From: Actinomycetota bacterium
GTDB taxonomy: Bacteria; Actinomycetota; Acidimicrobiia; Acidimicrobiales; Ilumatobacteraceae
Direction: 5' to 3'
Length of the DNA stretch: 46,463 nucleotides
Assembly (NCBI GenBank): GCA_009711295.1
Contig: WLST01000008.1
Coordinates: 1-46,463 of the forward strand
Shown in pieces: positions 1 to 9,500 of this stretch (positions within the stretch are counted from its first letter, which is position 1; every line of letters begins with the position of its first letter). The translations under genes were made by a program, and so were the position numbers. Under the pieces are notes generated by a model. It was given only the letters and a program-made list of their open reading frames with translations, searched no databases and was not told the DNA's origin.

Positions 1-13
1 AGAACCCTAGGGA

Positions 14-1285
14 TTAGAGGGTTTTTTTGGCGATACAGGCGCCCAATGTCACGCCCGATTCAAGACCAATGGTGAAGTGAATTCCGCCGTACAGGCGCGA
101 GATGCTGGCCTCTTTTGCTGCGGCATCGAACGAAGCAAACGTGCGAGGTGCAACATCGAATGAACCCAATGACTCTTCGGTCATTCCATAGCCAGGGTCG
201 GTGAATTTCCACACGCCCAGGTACGAAGTGAGAGTGTCTGCAGCGGCACGCGAAATAGTGGAATGTCCCGACGGGTACTCGGGGAATGCAGGAGTCGTGA
301 GATAAGAGCTCCACATTGTGTCGCTGCGTTGCAAAACGGTGACCGGTCTCTCCACCATGTATTGGTACTTATATTTCCAACCCACAATGAATGCATCGGC
401 AATAGACATCATGGTGTGAGCGACAATACGAATTGTTTCAAGTGCCGTTGACTGAAGTTCTTCTGTTGCTGCGAGAGCTATAACCAACCAATGTCCTGCA
501 GGTGTTCCCGTACGGCCACGGCTATCGTCCCAAAACCTGGCGATGTCTTTTTGCTCTTCAGTGAGGTTCTTTGCAACAGTGGCAACTTCATCTGCTGCGC
601 CCTGGAACGGCGAAAGAGCATCACCAGAGGTAGGTGGAGCCGGAAGTGTGCAATCTCCTGAACGTGTAAAGAACGTTTTCAACGTGCCCCACCCTGGGTC
701 AATTGCAGGCTGGAACCCTGGAGGAGTTGTAGTCCAAATACCCGGGCCTTTTGTCTCGGGGGGCATCATTGTTTTTGCTTCTTCGAAACCATCTGTTTTG
801 GCTCTGCCAACAACAGCATCTGACACCGCAATTCCATAAGCAATGGATGCAGCTACTTCTTTTGCTGGCAAATCTCGTGATGCACTCTGCAGAACTTGAT
901 CGCGTCGTTCACCAAAAGTTGTCTTTGCCGCGGCAACTGGGAAGAGGTTCCGTGCAACCGACGAGCCTGCAGCGAGTGCGGCAATCACCGGGTTAATGGA
1001 GCTATCTGCTTGAGGAACCGATGGGGCAGCATTCATTTGTTTGCGCAAAAGATCGTCTGGTGACGTTGAAGCAAGAAACATCGCGCTTGCAACATATGCG
1101 TACAGCCGGCTGGCTTTAGTTGGGCTGATGTGGTCGCGCGAAACCCTGACTGTCAATTCAGTCATCAACGAACTCACTTCAGGTGTAACACGAGCATCGG
1201 TAGACTCTGCTCGAACCGATGAACTCACAGAAAAGCTTGTGAACGCCGCTGCTGCAAGACCAAAAGAAACAACGCGCTTCAGCAT
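14..1285 (-). CDS. Secreted vanadium-dependent haloperoxidase / PAP2-superfamily protein
   Basis: A 423-residue exported protein of the vanadium haloperoxidase/PAP2 phosphatase superfamily. The first 26 or so residues form a signal peptide ending in a VRAES-type cleavage region. The active-site pattern is complete in order: K306-x6-R313-P314, then PSGH at 338-341, then S396-R397-x5-H403. These residues bind vanadate in haloperoxidases or phosphate in the phosphatases. The Asp usually found four residues after the last His is Gly here, but it is not an oxyanion ligand. Halide specificity cannot be read from sequence, and a phosphatase is possible. It is the last gene of the surface-protein operon: its start overlaps the end of the pentapeptide-repeat gene by 7 nt, which suggests translational coupling. 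The gene is complete, ending 13 bases from the window edge. Confidence 0.85.
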   Translation of the reverse strand: MLKRVVSFGLAAAAFTSFSVSSSVRAESTDARVTPEVSSLMTELTVRVSRDHISPTKASRLYAYVASAMFLASTSPDDLLRKQMNAAPSVPQADSSINPVIAALAAGSSVARNLFPVAAAKTTFGERRDQVLQSASRDLPAKEVAASIAYGIAVSDAVVGRAKTDGFEEAKTMMPPETKGPGIWTTTPPGFQPAIDPGWGTLKTFFTRSGDCTLPAPPTSGDALSPFQGAADEVATVAKNLTEEQKDIARFWDDSRGRTGTPAGHWLVIALAATEELQSTALETIRIVAHTMMSIADAFIVGWKYKYQYMVERPVTVLQRSDTMWSSYLTTPAFPEYPSGHSTISRAAADTLTSYLGVWKFTDPGYGMTEESLGSFDVAPRTFASFDAAAKEASISRLYGGIHFTIGLESGVTLGACIAKKTL

Positions 1286-1806
1286 GATCCACCCGCTACT
1301 TCCCCATTTGGCTTTGTTGTTTTACACAAGAACGCACCAGTTAATTCGTCATTGCCAGTTGCTCCCGAAAAATTTGCATCAGTAGCAAATGCTCCACCGA
1401 ACTGTGCTCCAACCAAATCGGCTTTTTTGAAACTCGCGCCTGTGATTCGGGTGTTCTGCACATCTGCGCCAGTCAATTTCGCCCCGTCAAAGGTGGCTCG
1501 CACAAGGATGGCGTCTGCGAAATTTGCACCCGAAACATCGGCCCCATAAAAGTTTGCCTGGGTGAGATTTGCTTTGGAGAAATTGGCACCCACCAGATGA
1601 GCTCGTCGGAAATCGATGCCCGAAAGATCTTTTCCGCTGAAGTTGGCGCCTTCAAGATCTGCACCTTGACAAGAAGCATCTGCTACTGCTTCACACTGTG
1701 CATCCGGTGCAATTGTGTCTTGCGTTGAAGATGTGCTGGCACCACCGCAACCTGCCAATGCACAGAACACAAGCCCCGCTAATGCAGTTCTCTTCAATAA
1801 TCTCAT
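1279..1806 (-). CDS. Pentapeptide-repeat lipoprotein
   Basis: A 175-residue lipoprotein. A short signal peptide ends in the lipobox LAGC, with lipidated Cys20. From about residue 47 to 150 the chain is a run of A(D/N)Lxx / A(N/D)Fxx pentapeptides, such as GANFS, ADLEG and KADLV. This pattern is known to form a right-handed quadrilateral beta-helix. A few Cys residues flank the helix (near 38 and 46, and two at the C terminus) and could be disulfide-bonded outside the cell. Its ATG overlaps the stop of the upstream FG-GAP lipoprotein gene by 4 nt, and its own end overlaps the downstream haloperoxidase start by 7 nt. It is therefore translated within a tightly packed operon. The binding partner is unknown. 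Confidence 0.85.
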   Translation of the reverse strand: MRLLKRTALAGLVFCALAGCGGASTSSTQDTIAPDAQCEAVADASCQGADLEGANFSGKDLSGIDFRRAHLVGANFSKANLTQANFYGADVSGANFADAILVRATFDGAKLTGADVQNTRITGASFKKADLVGAQFGGAFATDANFSGATGNDELTGAFLCKTTKPNGEVAGGSC

Positions 1807-3548
1807 TGAGGTTCCCTAATGGTGACTACCTGATTTGGTTTTACATCCGTTAACACAACACTCTTTTTGCTCGCCGGGAACTCCACCTTGATAGAAGCTA
1901 CTTTCCCGCGGAAATTATTTAATCCAAAATGAGTGACCCGACCGTCTTGAGTAAGGAATGACCCGGTTGTTCCCACGAAAGCTTTCATTACTTCTGCTCC
2001 CTCAATTGGGGTGACGGTAATTTTCGCCCCCAGAGCATCGGCATTAGATGTACTGCCCAACACTTTCACTCCTAACCACTTTCCGACACTCGCAGTGGTG
2101 TTGTGGAGGAATAACGGCGTGTTTGCATCGCGGGTAATGAAAAGGTCTTGACGACCATCATTGTCGGCATCAAAAACAATGACCCCCTTTGAAGGTTCTG
2201 TGTTGGTGAGTCCAGCAAGTTTCGCTTTTTCTGAGTAACTACCCGAACCATCATCTAGCCATAAGCGGATGGGGTCGTGTCTCCAACAATCGGGGCTGTC
2301 TTTCCATGGAATAGCCATTCCGGCCGCCGTGACCACATCACGTTTACCGGCATTGGTGGTATCGATTAAGTTCACACCCCAACCCCAGTTGCTATTGCGG
2401 ATACCGGCTTCATCGGTGACCTCTGCAAATTTGCGCTTTCCGGAATAGAAGTAGAGCCTGTTTCCTGTTCTGAGCAGACTTGACCCATCGTTGCACTCGG
2501 TACGAGTACGAATTGACGTCACGACCATCGCTAATTGCTGTTGTCTTCCGAAAAAGCCAATAGCCATTCCCATGCCGTTTTCTTCTTTGCCAAGATCGGC
2601 ATCAACAGTTCCGTTGGTAAAAGTTCCATCTCCGTTGTTCCAATAAAAACGGCTTTGCCCAAAGTCCATCGCTATTGCCAGATCGAGAAAACCATCTCCG
2701 TCGAAGTCGGTGAAACTAGAGCTAAATGAGTAAACCAGTTCAATGCGCGACTCTAGTTTTACACCAGCTTTTTCAGTGGTGTCTTCGAAAAAGCCAGGTC
2801 TACCTGATGCGCCGAGGTTGCGGAAAAGACGTGAGTGAGAAGGAGTAACAAATTCTGCAGTATCGGTGGTTTGCCATTCATTGGTATGAAAATCGATCCA
2901 ACCATCATTGTCGTAATCTCCAAAGGAAATTCCCATCCCAGAATGTGGCCGTCCGTCGATCATTGCCACGCCGCGCTCTACTGCTTTCTCAGTAAATTTT
3001 CCTTTGCCATCATTGATGAAAAGGAACAACTGTTTTCCGGCAAGCGAGGTAACGACAATATCTTGATCGCCATCTTTATCGATATCGGCTGCGGCTACAC
3101 CGTTAGTGCTTGAAGAAATTTTCTCAAACGCTGAGCCTTTGGTTTCATCAACAAACAAGACCTTCTTTTTGGTGCTCTTGTTGATATACAACAACGGGTG
3201 GTTATACAAACGAGTAAAAACAATGTCGTCGAGTCCGTCTCCATTGACATCTACTGCAGCCGCGCCGCCTGCAGATCTTTCGGGGTCGCATTGTCGCGAC
3301 AAGTCACGCGCCACATTTGGTGGGGTCACCTTTGGGAAAGCCGCTTTGATGACCGTCGGATTGAATAAACAGTCTTTTTCTTCCGCACGCTTGCCGTGTG
3401 AAACTACAAATCCTGCAGCTTGAGATTCATCGGCAAAGGTTGGGGCCGCTGCCACCACGTATGACTTTGATGACCCACCACATGAAATCAGGGTTGTTGC
3501 TAACGAAACTGTCGCTAACAACAACCCTGATTTTACGAACTTTGACAT
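1803..3548 (-). CDS. CRTAC1-family lipoprotein with FG-GAP/VCBS repeats and ASPIC/UnbV domain
   Basis: A 581-residue predicted lipoprotein with lipobox LISC and Cys23. The middle carries at least five calcium-loop-like DxDxDG motifs (VNGDGLDD, IDKDGDQD, YDNDGWID, FDGDGFLD, ADNDGRQD) spaced as in FG-GAP/VCBS beta-propeller blades. The last 100 or so residues match the ASPIC/UnbV domain, with a WLGVKV start, a GAKI(T)V strand and a terminal VKPNQVVTI. This architecture is typical of extracellular CRTAC1-like proteins, thought to act in adhesion or polymer binding. It starts 16 nt after the stop of the giant-protein gene and overlaps the next gene by 4 nt (ATGA), so it sits inside the surface operon. 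No strong Shine-Dalgarno is visible; it may depend on translation of the upstream gene. Confidence 0.87.
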   Translation of the reverse strand: MSKFVKSGLLLATVSLATTLISCGGSSKSYVVAAAPTFADESQAAGFVVSHGKRAEEKDCLFNPTVIKAAFPKVTPPNVARDLSRQCDPERSAGGAAAVDVNGDGLDDIVFTRLYNHPLLYINKSTKKKVLFVDETKGSAFEKISSSTNGVAAADIDKDGDQDIVVTSLAGKQLFLFINDGKGKFTEKAVERGVAMIDGRPHSGMGISFGDYDNDGWIDFHTNEWQTTDTAEFVTPSHSRLFRNLGASGRPGFFEDTTEKAGVKLESRIELVYSFSSSFTDFDGDGFLDLAIAMDFGQSRFYWNNGDGTFTNGTVDADLGKEENGMGMAIGFFGRQQQLAMVVTSIRTRTECNDGSSLLRTGNRLYFYSGKRKFAEVTDEAGIRNSNWGWGVNLIDTTNAGKRDVVTAAGMAIPWKDSPDCWRHDPIRLWLDDGSGSYSEKAKLAGLTNTEPSKGVIVFDADNDGRQDLFITRDANTPLFLHNTTASVGKWLGVKVLGSTSNADALGAKITVTPIEGAEVMKAFVGTTGSFLTQDGRVTHFGLNNFRGKVASIKVEFPASKKSVVLTDVKPNQVVTIREPQ

Positions 3549-3564
3549 TGAGTCAATCTAACGA

Positions 3565-6500
3565 CTAACGGAGACTGAAATTCCATCCCCAAAGACTGAT
3601 CCAGATATTTCCTGGGTTGGTGTTGAACCCGAGTCCGGCGTTGATCCACCGACCCCAACCACCCCAACCACAGCGGAGGCAAGTATCGTGCCAGCCACCC
3701 CACCAGCAATCGAGTGTGTGTCCATCCATCCATGCCGAACCGCTTGCAGCGATCGAGATATATGGTGACCAACTCGTGATGGTAATGGTTGATGCAAACG
3801 ATGCACCGAAGCACACTTCGACAACACCGAGGTTGACGCAGTAGCTCCAGCTCCATGGACCAGCAGCAGCGGTGAATCGGAAGGATCCGTCACCGTTGAT
3901 GTTGCCCCACATGCGGAATCCAACGCCAGCAAAGGTCAGCCATGCGTCGATTTGTGCATATGTAGCGACACGAACAGGGCCATAGATAGGCACGTTCCAA
4001 CATATGCTCGGTCCCCATGAACCAAATATTGGGCCACATTGCTGCGTCCAGCCAGTGACTTGATAGGCAATGTTCGACATCTTGAAGTTTCCGCCAGCGC
4101 TCACGCCAGGGAAGTTCACGCCAACATACAAGGTGGTATCGAACGTACCGTCGGCACCAATCCACAATGCACCAGAGCCATTAATACCCGCAATTGAAAT
4201 AGAAACACTTGCGTAAAGTCCGGCTTGTCCTGGCTCATTAGAAATACGGAAGTTTGCATTGGCTCCGCCAATACCTGCAGCGCCCAAACTTGCAGAGCCG
4301 GCCATAGTGAAACGAGTTTCTGAACCACTCTTATAGAAGTTCCCTCGGAACGCTACGTCAACTGCACCCATCACACGGATATTTGCACTCATTGCAAATT
4401 GCCATGTGCTGCCGCTCTTTGAACCGCTCACGCTCACCGCAGCACTAAATGCGACAAGGTTGAGGTTTCCAGAGCCGCTGAAGGAGAAGTTACCGGTGGT
4501 GTCGAATGACCCGTTGACGTATACCTGACCGCCAATGTTGCCAGCACCCATTGCCCAGTTGGCATTGAAGTCGCCGTACACAACGTTTTGTGCACGACCT
4601 ATGGTGACGTTTCCAGAGCCAGGGAATCCTCCCAGGCTCATTGGAATGTTGGTGGCTGCGATACGGAAGTCACCAGCAGCAGCAGCAACGGTTTGACCCG
4701 CGCGGTTGACGATGTTGACGCCCGAACCAGACTGCCATACAAACTGACCGCTCACTTGTGCAGAGAACACTCCACCAATTGATGCTGTTGCAGTGATGGA
4801 CACTTGGTTGCCGTCGAGGAAGCCTGACGCCGTACCCAAGTTATAACCGCCCAAGGAAGCTGCAGCACTGAAGTCGATACGTGGCACTGAGCCCTTTGTA
4901 TAAGCAATTGCAAAGTCACCGTTCAAGGTCACTACACCCGCAATGGTGCGTTGTAGTTGCAACCTTGCATTGAGCGACTGCAACTGGTAGTTCGACATTT
5001 GCATGTTCAAAGCAACCGTTGCATCGGTACCGAGAACATTGAAACTGCCGCCGGCGATGATATTTGCATATCCCTTTGCCGGCTTCAGGTTCATTGTCAC
5101 CGTTGCATTACGTATTTCGAGATACGACGGAACAATTACAAGGTTCGCAATAGAACCAGTCATATCGATGTACGGACCATCGGTGGTGTTAGCCCCCGCC
5201 TTACCGCTCACCGAAACTTTGGTTGAACCAATGGTGATTCCACCGGCAAATGAAACGTAGTTATCGGTTGGTGAGATCTTTATGCCCATCCGAGTTTCAT
5301 CGAGTTTCACAGGGCCAACGTTGAAGGCCCCAATTGCCATATCGGCTTCTAGCGAGAATGGGCTCGTGCCAATTTTCGCATTCACCGACACGCTGGTACC
5401 AAACACAGTTCCTACAAAACCTGCAGCAACGCCTGGATCGTATTTCACGTTTCCGATTTGGCAACCAAATGGAGCAATGGTGAGGTTCATGTAGGTAGAG
5501 GTAAGAACTCCACCAGCAATACTTGCCACTTTCGCGGTACCCGCAGCGATGGTGGTGCCATCAGATTGCAAGGTGCCTGCCTGGAATGAGAAGCATGGCT
5601 GACTGATATCGATGTTTGCTGCCAAACGGACAGCTACCCCAGCTTCCATACCCAGTGGCGAGCGCCAGCTGGCAGGCAAGATTGCTGTTGCAGCAATACC
5701 CAAACTTGGAAGTGGCATCGGAGCCGTGAGTGTGATTCCCATTTGAATTGCGGCTTCACTGAGCGTGAGGTCGTTGATTCCAAATGCGTTCCTCCAAACG
5801 AATGGCGCACCAGTGTTCTTATCTTTTCCAAGACTCAAGCTGATGCTGATACGTGTTGTTGAAACAGTTCCGCGAATTTCCAACGGAACGGGAACTTCAT
5901 TCGAAGCGCCGGTCAACATTTCTGTTTGACCAATCAAACTCATTGACGGAGATGGCGATCCGCTGACTTCAAAGCCAAGGGCGGTGAAGCGCATTGAAGA
6001 GCCGCCCGACCTGTACATGTACCAGTTATCTGGAGTTGGCAACATGATTTGAATCGTGGGCAACTTGCCACCAGCGAGGTCTTTCAACGGAATAGTTACT
6101 GGGACCACGGTGAGTGAAGGTTGCTTCAACAAGTCACGCAACCAACTTGGCACGCTGAAACCAGCAAGCAAGGTGGGGTTCATCCTCGGCACGGTGACCC
6201 TGCCGAGATTGACCGAACTTGGCAACACAACGTTTGCAGCTGCATACGTTGAGAAAGCAAACGAGGCATTTGCCAAGGTGAGACCAGCGACTGGGGTCCA
6301 GTCGTTCATGCCACCAGAAATCAGCACACCTTGTGCACTAAATGTTGCACTCATCGACAACGTGGTACCCAGAATGTCTGAGGCACCAGCAATTGTTGCC
6401 GATATTGCACCATTTGCATATTGCAACGAGAGTGAAGGAGCTTTAATAACCACTCCACTTGTCACGGTGATATCGGGGAACGTTGCAGTCAATGTTGACG

Positions 6501-9500
6501 TTGTTCTTGTGAATGTTCCTGTCAAGGTTGCAGGGCCTTGGAAACCAGCGCCTACGTCAACCGAAACTTTTCCGGTTGCAGTGAAAGCCAATGCGCAAGG
6601 AGACCCGACGGTGCAGGTTGCATTGATGCTCGCTCCAGCCTCAGCAATTTTTACACCTGGGAATGGCAGCCAATCGGAAGAGTTTTTGAACGACGCCGCA
6701 AACGTCTTGGTGTTGCCATTGCGGGCCATTGAACCGGTGATACCAGCCATTGGCAATGACAAACCAGGGAACGGTGTCCATGTGGGGCTATTCCCTGTTT
6801 TGAATGCAATGTTGAATGAGTACTGAGTTGAGCTCGTGTAGTTCAAGCCGAAACCAACAGTGAGCGCATCGGTCGTAGTACCAATGGTGATTTCACCATC
6901 ACCATTAATGACCGTGCTACCAGTTGTGTTACCGATCTTCATGCTCAGCGACTTCACTGTGACACCATCAACAATGGTCGTTGGTGCTTTCACCGCAACA
7001 GTCAGGCTGTAGATGAGCCCGGCTGCTTTGTCGGCACGCGACACAGATCCTGACACATCAATATTTGATGATGTGTAAGCAGCGTTCATCGAGAACGCAC
7101 CTGTTGCCAGTGTCATGTCGCCACCAACCGAGATTGCACCGAACGCTGCGCCACCAGTTGCTGTGAGTTGCTTCACGGCATCGGGTATTGGCATCGAGAG
7201 CAAGAGTTTCGGAGTGCCAACAGGAAGTGACACTGCTGGAATGGTGAGGTTAGGAACCGTTGGGGTCCAGCTCACATTTGCAGGAGCCTTCAACAACCAA
7301 GCGAACTGACCACCATCGAAACCAATGTCGGTTCCAGAGAAGGTGAACCTAGGAACTGTTCCGACCAGCAAGACGCCAGCAGAACTGAACTTCATTGAAC
7401 CAGCAATTGTTGCGCCGAACATCGAGAAGTTACCCGACAATGTTGCTGAAGCTTTATCTGTGCTCGTCTTGGCAGGGATGGAAAGCGCCAAGGTAGGCGC
7501 AGTCAATTTGATGTCACCTGTTGTAGAGAAGATGAGGTCATTGAATGTTGCAGAGAAGGAGAAACCTGCAGCAGTCAAACTTCCGGTGACGTTGGCAGAG
7601 CTCAAAGCACTAATGCCTAGGTCAAAACCAAGTGTTCCGGCCACATTGAATGTTGGAACGCATGTTGCACCTACAGCACACGTCAGTGCAGCTGTTGCGG
7701 TGACATTGCTGACCGACAAGCCAGATACTGGCTTCCACGGACCAGCGGTCGACATTGCAAGGCTCAACACGGTGCCGGTTGCATTTCGCACCAAGGAACC
7801 ACTAGCGGTTCCGAGGCTGAGTGCATCTCCACCGTTCACAGGGAACGAAGCTCCTGTTGCACCTATTGACATCGCCACGCTGTAGTCGGTAGCTGAGTTA
7901 TAGGTGAGTGAACCATTGACAGCAAGAACAGTGGAGTCGGGAAGAGTTACTTCTACCCCACCGGTTCCTGTGAATGTGACGGCCGCACCAGCAGTTGCGT
8001 TACCAAATGCGAAGTCGAGACCAGTGAGTTTCACTGAACTGTTCATTGCAATTGCTTTTTTGATTTTTCCGGTGAGGTTGTACTTGTATGGGTCACCGGT
8101 CTTGTCGCGACTAATTGCTCCAGAGGCATCGAGGGTGTCATTCGACATTGATGCTGCAAGTGAGAATGCACCTGTTGAGAAGTTCACTTCACCATCGAGG
8201 GCGATGTCACCAACAGACGCAACCAAAGAACCTGCGAAACCAGAGATTTGGCTAGGAACTGCAATTGCAAGGTCAATACGTGGCACCTTCGGAGTGAGGC
8301 TCACTGCCTTAAAGTTTGGCAACGAAGGAACTTTTGGAGTGAATCCGGTGAGCGGCCCTGAAGACCAAGCCAGTTGACCAGGCTTGAACACGGGGCCACT
8401 GTCGCCGAAAATTTTGATTTCGGGCAGATCGGCGGTGAGCAAGATGTTTGTCTTGCTGAACACTGCTGATGCTGTGACTGTTGCACCAAAGACCGATGCG
8501 GAACCGCTCAAAGTAATAGTTGTGGTCTGATCGGTTGCGCCCACTTTTGTTGCATCAATGGACAGTGACGCTGACTTGAGCTCAAGGCCAGCAACGATGG
8601 GGAGCGAATCAATAGAAGCTTTAAATGAAGCTGCCTTTGTCACGCTGTCGAAGTTGCCTTCGAGTTTTCCGGTCGTTGCTGTTGAACCCAAAGTGATTTC
8701 TGCATCGGCAGACAACTTCAAGTTCACTGCACATGGTGCATCGGCAGCACATTTTGCGGTTGCTGCAATTGTTGGAGTCTTCAAGGCAAGACCCGTCACT
8801 GGTGTCAAGTTGCTACCGACAACCGTGATGGAGATATCGCGAGCACCATTGACATTGGCATAAGTACCAGATGCGCTTGACAGCGGAATCACTACATCTT
8901 TTGCTGCAGTCCAGGTGCCGTTAGGCGTGGTTGCAGTAACAGCAAATGAATGGTTCTTTGCATCGGTGTAAGACAAGTCTGCTGAAAGCTCCAAGGCAGA
9001 TGGCGCAGTACCAACAGTTACTTTTCCTGAACCAGTAATAACGCCACCGGCATCGCGCGAAGCCGACAAAGACGTAAGTACGACTCCGGTTGTCAGTGTT
9101 ACTGGGCCTTCAAGCGAACCTGAGAGAGAAACCTTTGTGGCAGTTGTTGGTGAAGTCTTTGTGACTTTTCCAGCAAAGTTCACCACCGTGCCAAAGAGAT
9201 TCACTGCATCGGTCATAGAACCATCGAGTGTGAAAGTTCCATTTGAAGCAATGGCTCCGAATACGCGCACTGTTGGTGTTTTGCCATTAACTGCCGTACC
9301 TGTTGCGTTTGCATCAAGTGAAACTGCTTTGACACCTGCAGCATCGACACTGAAACGCAGTGCAGCGCTAGCGGTGTAACCATCTGGCAACTTGAGGAAT
9401 GGCATTGATGAAGTAACTACTTCACCTTCAAATGCACCAACCGAAACTGCGGCACCAGTGAATGGGATGAAGAGGCCAACTGCATCGGTTGCAGCAATGG

